Origin: an uncultured Rikenellaceae bacterium
GTDB taxonomy: Bacteria; Bacteroidota; Bacteroidia; Bacteroidales; Rikenellaceae
DNA: 64,000 bases
Assembly: GCA_947038405.1 (NCBI GenBank)
Contig: CAMQVY010000006.1
Span: 1-64,000, forward strand
Direction: 5' to 3'
Positions 55,360-64,000 of this stretch are shown here, piece after piece. A program made the translations under genes and the position numbers. Numbering within the stretch: position 1 is the stretch's first letter; every line of letters begins with the position of its first letter. The notes beneath the pieces were generated by a model. The model saw only the letters and a list, made by a program, of their open reading frames with translations. It ran no database searches and was not told the origin of the DNA.

Positions 55360-55410
55360 GAGAGGTATACATATAAAGTAACTCTCCTAATTTATAATTT
55401 TAGCATTCGA

Positions 55411-55776
55411 CTAAAATGGAATATCATCGACACTGTCATTCTTATATGGCATATCGTCTGCTACAATCGGTGGGAAATCTGTTGCAGGTGCACTAGAACC
55501 TACAGACTCCGCTTTACGAGTAATTTTCCATGCTCTAAGCTCTGTAAACCAACGACCATTAAACTCTCTTGATTCGATATTTACTGAGATATTCAATTGT
55601 TCTCCTTCTCGTAGTTTTGCTGCATCTTCGGCTTTATCCCCCCAAAAACTAACACACGCCTTACGACTAAACTCTCCAGGTAGTTCAAATACAACATCCT
55701 GCTTAACCCACTCTCCTCTAGCACTTGTTCCCTTTACTACAGGTAGAACTTTATATACTGATCCGTCAAACTCCAT
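55411..55776 (-). CDS. DUF3127 protein with SSB-like C-terminal tip
   Basis: A 121-residue protein. Residues 1-90 are the DUF3127 domain (OB-like; G-S-V-Y-K-V-L-P, F-W-G-D-K-A, and W-F-T-E-L-R-A-W-K-I). A loose linker follows, and the protein ends D-S-V-D-D-I-P-F, the same tip as bacterial single-strand binding protein, which docks repair and replication enzymes. A DNA-linked role is inferred from this tip only. It starts 2 bp after the cyclophilin gene and is co-transcribed with it. Confidence 0.85.
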   Translation of the reverse strand: MEFDGSVYKVLPVVKGTSARGEWVKQDVVFELPGEFSRKACVSFWGDKAEDAAKLREGEQLNISVNIESREFNGRWFTELRAWKITRKAESVGSSAPATDFPPIVADDMPYKNDSVDDIPF

Positions 55777-55778
55777 GA

Positions 55779-56213
55779 CTATTCAACTATTTTAATTGAT
55801 AAAATAAGGTCTCCTTGCTCAATAGAATCCAAAACATCTAGTCCTTCAAATACTTTTCCGAACACTGTGTGAACTCCATCAAGGTGAGCAGTATTAGTTC
55901 TGCTATGACAAATGAAGAATTGTGAACCTCCAGTATTTTTACCTCTGTGTGCCATAGACAATGCACCTCTATCATGGTACTGCTTATCTGCTGATGTCTC
56001 ACACTGAATAGAGTAACCAGGACCTCCTGCTCCAGTTCCGTCTGGGCAACCTCCCTGAATAACGAAATTTGGAATCACTCGGTGGAAAGCTAGTCCATCG
56101 TAGAAACCTTCGTTTATTAATTTAATGAAGTTACCTGCTGTAATAGGTGTCTCATTATCATAGAGTTCGGCTTTCATATCGCCCTTCTCTGTTGCTATAA
56201 TTGCGTATTTCAT
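55779..56213 (-). CDS. Peptidyl-prolyl cis-trans isomerase, cyclophilin type
   Basis: A 144-residue minimal cyclophilin without signal peptide, so cytoplasmic. Visible are [13 protein letters not shown] (catalytic Arg), [14 protein letters not shown] and [10 protein letters not shown]. It speeds proline isomerisation in folding. First gene of a pair with DUF3127. Confidence 0.95.
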   Translation of the reverse strand: MKYAIIATEKGDMKAELYDNETPITAGNFIKLINEGFYDGLAFHRVIPNFVIQGGCPDGTGAGGPGYSIQCETSADKQYHDRGALSMAHRGKNTGGSQFFICHSRTNTAHLDGVHTVFGKVFEGLDVLDSIEQGDLILSIKIVE

Positions 56214-56231
56214 AATTTAATATATTTTATG

Positions 56232-56239
56232 CAAAGATA
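56232..56239 (-). promoter_or_regulatory. Probable -7 promoter element of the cyclophilin operon
   Basis: TATCTTTG on the minus strand, 19 bp ahead of the ATG. No clear -33. Confidence 0.5.
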
Positions 56240-56293
56240 AAAAAAAATCAGAGAAACTAAGATACTGACTAATTTTATTTTTTGTGATTGAAG

Positions 56294-56329
56294 TAACTTC
56301 CCTAAGTAGGCAATGGTGAGTAATCGCAA
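56294..56329 (-). repeat. Single diverged copy of the 36-bp intergenic element
   Basis: Ungapped comparison with the reference unit gives 23 of 36 identities by eye, with AACT-CCCT at one end and ATCGCAA at the other. It lies between the phosphopantetheinyl transferase stop and the cyclophilin promoter. Confidence 0.6.
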
Positions 56330-56362
56330 GGAACTACAATCTACCTATTCAAATGTAGGTTT

Positions 56363-56992
56363 TTATGATGAACTCCCTCCAACAACCAAAAGAGAATCAC
56401 CAACCTCTAAAATATCCATCTTCAGACCTATAGAATCTTTATCGACCACAATTTTTCCAAAAATAGAGCTCTTTTCATAAGAGATAACCCTCAGATTACT
56501 TAAAAAATCTAAATTATCTCTACAAGAATATTTATACAAAGCCTCTTTGGCACACCATACGGCACACCTAGCCCTTTGTCTTTCATCTGTACTTAAAGTT
56601 TCAAGTCCAACTATAATCGCCTCCTCTTTAGATATATACCGATCTGATACTTTCTCAAAATCTCTACTAATCAACTCAATATCAATAGCACACCTACATA
56701 TCTCTGATATTGCGACAACTGCATAGTCTCGATTATGTGAAACACTCAAATATATACCATCAACATGAGGCGCTCCATACTCATCATATACAACAACTCC
56801 AGCGCTAGGCATAACACTCCTAAGCAACGCTCTCCACGATAGTCGCTCAACTCTTTTTGAGCTAGAACGAATCCCAGCTACACTCTCTAAATCTGATTGT
56901 TTAACAATTGTCGTAAGTACCTCTTCGTCCTCTGCGATCCTCCACGCAGCAACTGTACCCCACGAATATGTTTTCTGAAAAACTAAAGGCAT
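56363..56992 (-). CDS. 4'-phosphopantetheinyl transferase
   Basis: A 209-residue Sfp/HetI-like enzyme that moves phosphopantetheine from CoA to acyl carrier proteins. Visible are S-V-S-H-N-R, the Mg-binding A-I-D-I-E, and W-C-A-K-E-A-L-Y-K. Starts 5 bp after gldE, so the two are one transcript. Whether it serves fatty-acid ACP or another carrier is not shown; no polyketide or peptide synthase is in the window. Confidence 0.92.
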   Translation of the reverse strand: MPLVFQKTYSWGTVAAWRIAEDEEVLTTIVKQSDLESVAGIRSSSKRVERLSWRALLRSVMPSAGVVVYDEYGAPHVDGIYLSVSHNRDYAVVAISEICRCAIDIELISRDFEKVSDRYISKEEAIIVGLETLSTDERQRARCAVWCAKEALYKYSCRDNLDFLSNLRVISYEKSSIFGKIVVDKDSIGLKMDILEVGDSLLVVGGSSS

Positions 56993-56997
56993 ATCAA

Positions 56998-58299
56998 CTA
57001 CCTTACAATATGAACTTTAACACGATCTATTCTCCTTACATCCATAACATCAACTGTTAGTGTAATGTTTTTACAACTTACACTATCGCCAACGTAAAGA
57101 AAATCTTGATTCATCTCAAGCATCAAACCTGCAATAGTTTCTGCATTGTCATCAACATCACTGAAAAAACAATCTTCAAGACCAAGAACCTCTTGAAACT
57201 CTTGAATGTGTGTCTTCCCCTCAAATAGATAATTACTATCATCAATCTTCTTATAAAACGTTGCCTCGACACTATCAAATTCATCTAATATCTCTCCGAC
57301 AACCTCCTCCAAGATATCCTCCAACGAGACTAATCCAAGAGTAGATCCATACTCATCAACAACAATTGCTATATGAACTTTGTTATTTTGAAACTCTTTA
57401 AGTAAATCATCAATCTTCTTATGCTCTGGTACAAAATAAGCCTTTCTTAAAAATTGATGCCATTCAAATGAGCTATTCATAGAGATGTAAGGTAACATAT
57501 CCTTGACATACAACAAGCCTATAATACTATCTAAACTACCCTCATAAACTGGAATACGAGAGAATCCAGACTCTATAATAAGACTCTTAACCTCATCAAA
57601 ATTACGACTAACATCCAACCCAACAACGTCAAAACGTGGTCTCATAACTTGACCAACCTCTGTATTCACAAACTTAACAATACCTGAAAGAATCTTCTTC
57701 TCTTCGCTAGTTTGATTCTCTGTCATCTTGATAACATTAGATAACTCATCTATTGATACAGTCATCTTCTTTGTTGAAACATTCTCACATATGCGATTCT
57801 CAATTCCAACTACAACATACAATACAGGTCTAAGTATCTGCATAAGAGCCATTAAAGGCACAGCTACTAGACGAGAAAATCGCAATGGATTATGTAAGGC
57901 AATAGATCTGGGAATAACTCCGCCAAATAGAAGTAACGTAAATACTATGATTGCAAATTTTAGTAAAATCTCTAGAAATATTGAACCTTCAAAAATAACA
58001 AATCTATCAATAACGACACTTGAAATTAAGATAATAGACACCGTAACAACTCCTATCAAAGTGTGAATTACTGACTGCAAGTTATCTTGTTCTGAGAGTA
58101 ACTTCAAAACAGTGGTCGTTGATCTACGATTATCACTCTTCAAACTCTCCTCATCACTTGACGAAAGGCCAAAAAAAGCTGATTCAGCTCCAGAAAATAG
58201 ATACAAACATATAAACAGTACAAATAGTAGTGTAGACAATAAAATCATCTGAATATCCAAACTACTATAAATTTCGATTATTTGACTAAAACTATCCAA
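56998..58299 (-). CDS. gldE: GldE-like CNNM/CorC family membrane protein
   Basis: A 433-residue protein: a DUF21 membrane domain (about 15-185; S-G-A-E-S-A-F-F-G-L-S), two CBS repeats (about 210-320; M-R-P-R-F-D-V, V-D-E-Y-G-S-T-L-G-L-V-S-L-E-D) and a CorC_HlyC domain at the C terminus. The family handles divalent cations; in gliding Bacteroidetes GldE supports motility, but the name is kept in non-gliding species. The likely start is TTG at 58299, as an upstream stop leaves no ATG. Coupled to the phosphopantetheinyl transferase and 39 bp after ftsZ. Confidence 0.87.
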   Translation of the reverse strand: MDSFSQIIEIYSSLDIQMILLSTLLFVLFICLYLFSGAESAFFGLSSSDEESLKSDNRRSTTTVLKLLSEQDNLQSVIHTLIGVVTVSIILISSVVIDRFVIFEGSIFLEILLKFAIIVFTLLLFGGVIPRSIALHNPLRFSRLVAVPLMALMQILRPVLYVVVGIENRICENVSTKKMTVSIDELSNVIKMTENQTSEEKKILSGIVKFVNTEVGQVMRPRFDVVGLDVSRNFDEVKSLIIESGFSRIPVYEGSLDSIIGLLYVKDMLPYISMNSSFEWHQFLRKAYFVPEHKKIDDLLKEFQNNKVHIAIVVDEYGSTLGLVSLEDILEEVVGEILDEFDSVEATFYKKIDDSNYLFEGKTHIQEFQEVLGLEDCFFSDVDDNAETIAGLMLEMNQDFLYVGDSVSCKNITLTVDVMDVRRIDRVKVHIVR

Positions 58300-58338
58300 T
58301 ATTTAAAATTTATTTGTTAATCTATGTGACTCAATTAT

Positions 58339-59700
58339 TTACTTAACTTGGTCAAAGAGAGACGTAGCATCTACATCTGAACGTTGAGAGCTATCTGTCA
58401 TATCAACAATACGAGAGCTTCCCTTTGTAACACTACGCTTAACCTCTTCTGGCTTCGTAATCTCTTGAGCTAGCCTTACTTTTCGCCTTACATAAGCAGG
58501 CGAATTTAATATCTTATCTATATTGTGATACCTCTTTCTATCATCTGTAAAACGAATACTATCTCCCTGACTATCGGCAGCTCCACTACCTCTATTTAAT
58601 GAAGAGTGCTTCATAAATGGATTACCCAACCCTGCGTCTGGTGACTTCCATAAACCTTTACCTGGCATCAGATCTCCTCTTCCAGACACACCTGATCCTT
58701 GATAATTACCCCCTTGAGATGGCTCTTCAATAGAGCTCTTAAATCCTGTGGCAATAATCGTAACCTCCAACTCATCTCCTAATAGATCAGAATTTCCTGC
58801 TCCCCATATTATATTAGCTGTTCCTCCTGCCATATCAATAATATGGTTACGAATCAAATCAGTCTCATCAAGTGTTGCCTCGATATCACCATAGGTGATA
58901 TTTAATAAAATATCTGTTGCTCCTGCAATTGAGTTATGATTCAATAGTGGTGACAATAAAGCCTCCTCAACACTCTCCTGTGCTCTATTTTCTCCAGATG
59001 CAAGTCCTGTTCCCATCAAACTGATACCGCTATCTCGCATTACAGTACAAACATCCGCGAAGTCAACATTTATATAAGCTGTCCTCGTTATAATCTCTGC
59101 AATACTTCTAGCTGCCGTTGCCAAAACATCATTTGCTTTGCCAAATGCCTCTGTTATTGGGAGTTTTCCATAAATCTCCTTTATATTCTCATTGTTTATG
59201 ATAATCAATGAGTCAACACCCTTCTTTAACTCCTCAATTCCAACTAAAGCATTCTTTGTCCTCTCTGGTCCCTCATTCCTATATGGCATAGTAACAATTC
59301 CAACTGTCAATACACCACTCTCTCTCGCAGCTTTAGCAATAATAGGCGCAGCTCCTGTTCCTGTTCCTCCGCCCATACCTGCCGTAACAAATAACATCTT
59401 TATGCCTTCTCGTTGAAAAATATCAACAATCTTGTCCAAACTATCAATCGCTGCAATTCGTCCACGCTCAGGCTTGTTTCCTGCACCTAGACCCTCTCCA
59501 AGCTGAACTTTAATAGGGACAGGACTCATATTCAAAGCCTGACGATCTGTATTACATACGATAAACGAGACATCTCCAATACCAAGATCATGCATTCGAT
59601 TAACTGCATTACCTCCAGCACCACCAATGCCTGCTACCATAATTATTGAAGGCGAAACCTTTTCTAGCTCTAGCTCTTCTAATAGACTATCTGTTACCAT
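58339..59700 (-). CDS. ftsZ: Cell division protein FtsZ
   Basis: A 453-residue tubulin homologue that forms the division ring. The GTP-binding T1 loop is G-I-G-G-A-G-G-N, the tubulin signature G-G-G-T-G-T-G is at 110-116, and N-x-D-x-A-D-V is present in the T7 region. A disordered linker (about 320-385) leads to the conserved FtsA/ZipA-type peptide, P401-A-Y-V-R-R-K-V-R-L410, followed by 43 further residues. In most bacteria this peptide is near the very end. 24 bp after ftsA. Confidence 0.97.
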   Translation of the reverse strand: MVTDSLLEELELEKVSPSIIMVAGIGGAGGNAVNRMHDLGIGDVSFIVCNTDRQALNMSPVPIKVQLGEGLGAGNKPERGRIAAIDSLDKIVDIFQREGIKMLFVTAGMGGGTGTGAAPIIAKAARESGVLTVGIVTMPYRNEGPERTKNALVGIEELKKGVDSLIIINNENIKEIYGKLPITEAFGKANDVLATAARSIAEIITRTAYINVDFADVCTVMRDSGISLMGTGLASGENRAQESVEEALLSPLLNHNSIAGATDILLNITYGDIEATLDETDLIRNHIIDMAGGTANIIWGAGNSDLLGDELEVTIIATGFKSSIEEPSQGGNYQGSGVSGRGDLMPGKGLWKSPDAGLGNPFMKHSSLNRGSGAADSQGDSIRFTDDRKRYHNIDKILNSPAYVRRKVRLAQEITKPEEVKRSVTKGSSRIVDMTDSSQRSDVDATSLFDQVK

Positions 59701-59724
59701 ATGATTATATAATGTATAAGTCGA

Positions 59725-61155
59725 TTAATTGTCATCATCTATAATCTGATCACTATAATCAAAATATTTATTAATATTCTCTTTCACTTTTGCAAAAAAA
59801 CCTGACTTACGCTTAGCGTGTTTAACTCGAGATTTCTCTTTATCAACATTAACTTCTGAATCTTCAGCTGACTCCTCTAAATCATCTATATTAGCCGCAT
59901 TAATCTCAGCCTCAACAGACAATACAGGATCTACATCTCCAACAACAGGCTCTAAGTCTCTGGCTACCTGCTCACACATACAGCCACTATCTAGCTCATT
60001 CATAGCCTCTACTAAAATACCAACTACTGTTGAATAAGATGAGTTAGACGCAATCTCCATAGAGTCTTCGTCAACCATTACATTAGGAGTAGCAATCCTG
60101 ACATCCATACCGAGATACTTCTCTAGCATTAAATCGATATCTTTCAAATTTGCACAACCACCAGTAATTACAATGCCTGCTCCTAACTTACCCTCATATC
60201 CAGCTGTTTTGATCTCAGCTTTGATAAAGTCCGCAATATCTTTAAGTCTTGCCTCAATAATTGCAGCTAAGTTTTGAAACGATATGATTTTAGGATCACG
60301 TGATGTTCGTCCTGGTACTTTTATCTGTTTTGTCTCATCAACATTCTCTGGAACAGCACAACCATACTCTATTTTTAAACCCTCAACATATCTCTCTAAA
60401 ATTCCATGTGCACGAATATCTTTATTTATAGAGCCTGCACCCATAGGTATAACTCCTAAATAACGAACTATCCTATCGTGATAAATACATATATCTGAGA
60501 TTCCTGCACCTATATCAATAACTGCAACTCCCATCTCTTTTTCATCAGGAAGAACAACAGCTTCAGCAGAAACAACAGAGTTTATATATAGTGCTTTTTG
60601 TGAAATACCAACATTAGAAAGAGCTTTCTCAACACGTCCAGTTAAAGAAGCATCTCCAACTACCAAGTTAAATGTACTAGCTAATGTTTTTCCATACATT
60701 CCAACAGGATTTTCTACAATCTCCTCATCATTAACTAAATAGTGCTGAGGTGTGATGTGCAATATTTTATATCCATAAGGTGCTTGATAACTCCTCATGT
60801 TATCATTCAATTTGCGTACATCCTCTTCGCTAATCTCCCCATCTGCTCCACTAACATATATGTAATATGGATGACTTGCACATCTAAGGTGTTTACCCGA
60901 AACCCCTGCATAAATCTCCAATATCTTGATCTCAAGACGCTCCTCGACAATATTTACTGCCTTAGTGATAGCCTTAACAACAAGATCCATATTCTTTATC
61001 TCTCCATTAACTACACCTTGAGATGGGACTATTTCAACATCTACAATATGCAATTTATCTGCAATGACTTCACCTACGGCAAGAGTAGTATTACTACTAC
61101 CCAAATCAATCGCTACAATATAATTATTATTTTCATCCATTTTATTTAACTGCAT
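59725..61155 (-). CDS. ftsA: Cell division protein FtsA
   Basis: A 476-residue actin-like protein that ties FtsZ to the membrane. Phosphate-binding loop I-D-L-G-S-S-N-T, S-H domain regions and D-I-G-A-G-I-S-D; C-terminal acidic linker (about 395-445) and an amphipathic basic helix (G-F-F-A-K-V-K-E-N-I-N-K-Y-F) for membrane contact. Two starts are possible: M1 (61155), or M6 (61140), which directly precedes D-E-N-N-N-Y-I-V-A-I-D. Confidence 0.96.
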   Translation of the reverse strand: MQLNKMDENNNYIVAIDLGSSNTTLAVGEVIADKLHIVDVEIVPSQGVVNGEIKNMDLVVKAITKAVNIVEERLEIKILEIYAGVSGKHLRCASHPYYIYVSGADGEISEEDVRKLNDNMRSYQAPYGYKILHITPQHYLVNDEEIVENPVGMYGKTLASTFNLVVGDASLTGRVEKALSNVGISQKALYINSVVSAEAVVLPDEKEMGVAVIDIGAGISDICIYHDRIVRYLGVIPMGAGSINKDIRAHGILERYVEGLKIEYGCAVPENVDETKQIKVPGRTSRDPKIISFQNLAAIIEARLKDIADFIKAEIKTAGYEGKLGAGIVITGGCANLKDIDLMLEKYLGMDVRIATPNVMVDEDSMEIASNSSYSTVVGILVEAMNELDSGCMCEQVARDLEPVVGDVDPVLSVEAEINAANIDDLEESAEDSEVNVDKEKSRVKHAKRKSGFFAKVKENINKYFDYSDQIIDDDN

Positions 61156-61166
61156 TTAGCCTCATA

Positions 61167-62033
61167 TCAAACCTTTTTACTCTTCTTCATTTTTGTACAA
61201 ACAACCTGCCCATTATATTCAAGATTAATGTAAGTTGGGGTGTTCCATAAATCATTACCGGAACTATGATCGTAAAACAACATTAATTTTTTTAATTTAC
61301 GATCAATTTCATCTAATTTACCCAACCTTATCACATGGTTCCCAACCCTTGGAACTAACTCTACCTCAGACTCTTTAAGTAGGAGCGTGCCATCCATTGA
61401 CCCCCTACCCAAAACATTTATCTGAACTATATGTGAACTCAAAAACAGATCTTCTCTTGTTACATTCACAAAGTTAATTAGTTTCTTGAAGAATTTATAA
61501 TTTTCAGACGTTTTTTTTTCCACCTCACTACTTTGCACTCGCCAATCACCTATAAACTTAGCACTAAACGGAGGGGCAAAATTGCCCGTAATAATTGGCA
61601 CATAAATAACTTCATGACTCTGGAGCGGTAAGATATAATTATCCTCCGTAATATAGAAGTTATATCCGTTCACTGTATTAAATCGTGCGATTGGTCTACG
61701 CTGTTCTATCTCAATATTAAGAGTCCCAACCATATCGACATAAACAGATGCTTTCTTGACAAATCGCCTTCGTTCAAGAAACTCTTTAACCTCCATAGTA
61801 TTCAGTTTAGAAATCTCCATATTCTTGAGTTGAAACTTATCTATACTAAACCAAGCCAAAACCATTGAAGGTGTAATTATCCTCTGAATAGAACTATCCT
61901 TAATAACAACATCAACGCGATCAATTACTCTACCTCGTTGTCTGTTTGCACTCAAATTAGATGCCAGAACGAAGTATAGGATAATAAATATCCATACTAA
62001 CATTGATGATATAATAATTAAAGGCCGTTTCAT
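61167..62033 (-). CDS. ftsQ: Cell division protein FtsQ
   Basis: A 288-residue bitopic protein: short cytoplasmic tail, one membrane segment (about 5-25), then a POTRA domain (F-S-I-D-K-F-Q-L through I-E-Q-R-R-P-I-A-R) and a beta domain. FtsQ recruits FtsB/FtsL and later divisome parts. Sequence similarity is weak, as usual for FtsQ, but the layout and position between murC and ftsA are decisive. Confidence 0.92.
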   Translation of the reverse strand: MKRPLIIISSMLVWIFIILYFVLASNLSANRQRGRVIDRVDVVIKDSSIQRIITPSMVLAWFSIDKFQLKNMEISKLNTMEVKEFLERRRFVKKASVYVDMVGTLNIEIEQRRPIARFNTVNGYNFYITEDNYILPLQSHEVIYVPIITGNFAPPFSAKFIGDWRVQSSEVEKKTSENYKFFKKLINFVNVTREDLFLSSHIVQINVLGRGSMDGTLLLKESEVELVPRVGNHVIRLGKLDEIDRKLKKLMLFYDHSSGNDLWNTPTYINLEYNGQVVCTKMKKSKKV

Positions 62034-62051
62034 TCCAAAGGTATATTTACA

Positions 62052-63413
62052 TTAACAACTTACAACACTAGCAATCTGAGCACAATATTTATCAATATCT
62101 CCTGCTCCAAAAGTAACAATTACGTCATTTGGATTATCTTCGACCCACTTAACCAAACTCTCTTTTGATATAATTTCGCACTCCGATGTTACTAGATTAG
62201 CAATAATTTCCGACTCAACGCCTTCAATAGGTAACTCTCTTGCTGGATATATTGGTAGCAATGCAACCTTATCGGCTAAAGATAAAGACTCTGCAAACTC
62301 TTTATGAAAATCAAGAGTACGGCTATACAAGTGAGGCTGAAAAACTACAGTCAAACCTCTGCCTGGAAACATTTTTCGTACAGATCCAATTGCAACTTCC
62401 AACTCTCTTGGGTGGTGTGCATAATCATCCATATAGACCCTATTAGGGTTATTTACATAGAGTTCAAATCGCCTTTTAATACCAACGAATGTCTTCAATC
62501 CCTGTTTCAATAGATCTTCACTCTCAATTCCTGCAACCCATAAAGCAGCAACCGCAGCCACACTATTTTCGACATTAACCCAGCCTGGAACTCCCAATTC
62601 ACAACCGATAATCGTTCTATCTGGACATACAATATCATACCTATAACATCCGCCATCCATTAACTCAATATTCTCTGCATAAAAATCTGTTGGGATATCA
62701 TACGAATATCTATACACTTTTATATCACTATTCGTAATATCAACATCTACACGATCATTAATAATCAACGAACCACCACTCTCAATCTGTGATATAAATT
62801 GAGAAAATGCAATCTTTACATTTTCATGTGTTCCATAAATATCAAGATGATCCGCATCCGCAGATGTAACAATTGCTACATTTGGATAGAGCTGTAAAAA
62901 TGAACGATCAAATTCATCTGCCTCTACAGCTAACCTATTACCACTACCCAAAACCATATTTGAAGCGAAATTTACTGAGATGCCTCCCAGAAATGCACTA
63001 CCACCACCTCCAGCGACATGGTTCAACCACGCTATCAATGTTGTTACTGAAGTCTTTCCATGGGTTCCTGCAACTGCCATAACATACTTACCCTTTGAGA
63101 TTACGCCCAACATATTTGATCGCTTACGAATCTCAAATCCCTCACTCTTTAACCAATTATATTCACTGTGATCAGATGGTATTGCTGGAGTATATACAAC
63201 TAAAGTCTTCTCAATATCTTTAAACTCCTCTGGAATCTGCGAAACACTATCTTCATAGTGAACTATAGCTCCTTCACGCTCTAATGCCTCAGTTAAAGGT
63301 GTTGACGTCTTGTCATATCCAGCAACTCCCTTACCCTCATGTAAAAAATATCGTGCAATAGCACTCATCCCAATTCCTCCAATTCCGAGGAAATATACAT
63401 TTTCAAATCTCAT
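62052..63413 (-). CDS. murC: UDP-N-acetylmuramate--L-alanine ligase
   Basis: A 453-residue Mur ligase adding L-Ala to UDP-MurNAc. Rossmann part G-I-G-G-I-G-M-S-A-I-A; ATP loop A-G-T-H-G-K-T-S (about 115-122); E-A-D-E-F-D-R-S-F; D-D-Y-A-H-H-P. It starts 1 bp after murG and lies 18 bp before ftsQ, as in the classical dcw cluster. Confidence 0.97.
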   Translation of the reverse strand: MRFENVYFLGIGGIGMSAIARYFLHEGKGVAGYDKTSTPLTEALEREGAIVHYEDSVSQIPEEFKDIEKTLVVYTPAIPSDHSEYNWLKSEGFEIRKRSNMLGVISKGKYVMAVAGTHGKTSVTTLIAWLNHVAGGGGSAFLGGISVNFASNMVLGSGNRLAVEADEFDRSFLQLYPNVAIVTSADADHLDIYGTHENVKIAFSQFISQIESGGSLIINDRVDVDITNSDIKVYRYSYDIPTDFYAENIELMDGGCYRYDIVCPDRTIIGCELGVPGWVNVENSVAAVAALWVAGIESEDLLKQGLKTFVGIKRRFELYVNNPNRVYMDDYAHHPRELEVAIGSVRKMFPGRGLTVVFQPHLYSRTLDFHKEFAESLSLADKVALLPIYPARELPIEGVESEIIANLVTSECEIISKESLVKWVEDNPNDVIVTFGAGDIDKYCAQIASVVSC

Positions 63414-63414
63414 T

Positions 63415-64000
63415 TTATATAATCTTTAATATTTTAGCAACTACTCTATCAGCAGAGTCATCAATTGCCAACTTACTTATATTACTTGACAATTCAGCAC
63501 ACCTATCTCTATTCTTCAACAACTGAAGAGCGATAGCAATAGCCTCACTCTCTGCACGACTATCTTCAATCATCTCAGCAGCTCCTCTATCAACCAATGC
63601 ACGTGCATTCTTTGTCTGGTGATCCTCTGCAACATTTGGTGATGGAACAAAAAGTGTTGGTTTTCCAACCAGACACAACTCCGAAACTGTACATGCTCCA
63701 GAACGTGCAATTACAAGATCCGAAACAGCGTAAGCATAATCCATCCTATCGATAAAAGAGTTATACCAAACTCCATCAGTTGAGTGGTTAGACATAAAGT
63801 CTACAATATCAGAATAATAATATTTACCCGTTTGCCAAATAACATCAACACCCCCATTTAAGCTCAAATCAGAGATGGCTCTCTTCATTACATTATTCAA
63901 CGTTCGAGTACCCAAACTACCACCAACAATGAGAATAATCGGCTTATCACCGCTAAATCCAAAGTAACTTAAAGCATCACTCCTCAAACTTATAACATCA
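63415..64000 (-). CDS. murG: UDP-GlcNAc--lipid I GlcNAc transferase, C-terminal half
   Basis: Only about 195 residues are visible; the frame stays open to the window end, so the N-terminal half lies beyond 64000. The visible part is the GT28 C-terminal domain: V-G-G-S-L-G-T-R-T-L-N, I-A-R-S-G-A-C-T-V-S-E-L and P-S-P-N-V-A-E-D-H-Q-T-K-N-A. The enzyme makes lipid II from lipid I at the inner face of the membrane. Its stop is 1 bp from the murC start. Confidence 0.95.
   Translation of the reverse strand, partial: DVISLRSDALSYFGFSGDKPIILIVGGSLGTRTLNNVMKRAISDLSLNGGVDVIWQTGKYYYSDIVDFMSNHSTDGVWYNSFIDRMDYAYAVSDLVIARSGACTVSELCLVGKPTLFVPSPNVAEDHQTKNARALVDRGAAEMIEDSRAESEAIAIALQLLKNRDRCAELSSNISKLAIDDSADRVVAKILKII

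Overview
The window is an AT-rich stretch of chromosome from a member of the Bacteroidota, most likely the order Bacteroidales. Evidence includes promoters of the TTTG / 19 bp / TAnnTTTG type, a GldE homologue, DUF4491, DUF2723 and DUF3127 proteins, a type B L31 protein, a TonB-receptor relative with DUF5689 lipoproteins, and a 16S 5' end of Bacteroidetes type. I cannot name a family or genus. Almost everything is core genome. I see no phage, insertion sequence, CRISPR array or tRNA.

Layout. 1-42 is the first 42 nt of a 16S rRNA gene running leftwards out of the window, and 43-606 is its leader with three tandem promoters. 607-7067 is on the minus strand: a methyltransferase-like membrane protein with a PAP2 phosphatase, a small membrane protein, an MBOAT O-acyltransferase with two SGNH hydrolases, and the terminator of cysS. 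cysS follows (7090-8562), then a plus-strand pair: a large DUF2723 GT-C-type protein and RNase HII. 12434-18561 is a minus-strand surface locus: TonB-receptor-like barrel, a LamG/sialidase-N-like/EEP hydrolase and two DUF5689 lipoproteins. 18800-24117 holds a YtfJ-like protein, a MATE exporter, a NarL-type two-component system, L31, DUF4491 and deoC.

24400-31659 is a complete histidine operon, hisG-D-C-B-H-A-F-IE. It is preceded by an 18-residue leader peptide with six histidines and a terminator/antiterminator, so the operon is very probably controlled by ribosome-mediated attenuation. 31776-44563 contains tex, an Xaa-Pro aminopeptidase, tsaB, surE, rplS, a YeiH-type permease, dnaX, a GH20 hexosaminidase and murA. 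44814-53316 contains corA, mqnA, an AI-2E-type permease, psd-cdsA, ftsH, rsfS and oxyR. 53372-64000 contains an ABC-F protein, a DUF3127 protein, a cyclophilin, a phosphopantetheinyl transferase, gldE and the division/wall cluster murG-murC-ftsQ-ftsA-ftsZ, with murG cut by the window end.

Three signals go beyond routine annotation. First, the his leader attenuator. Second, a run of ten A residues in dnaX just after the ATPase/clamp-loader core, where a one-base slip gives an immediate stop; this looks like programmed production of a short gamma form. Third, a dispersed 36-bp GC-rich intergenic element, as single units or inverted pairs, at six clear loci plus two decayed ones, nearly always just downstream of genes; it resembles REP/BIME elements. 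Several coding starts were moved downstream of the longest open frame where an ATG, promoter or repeat argued for it.
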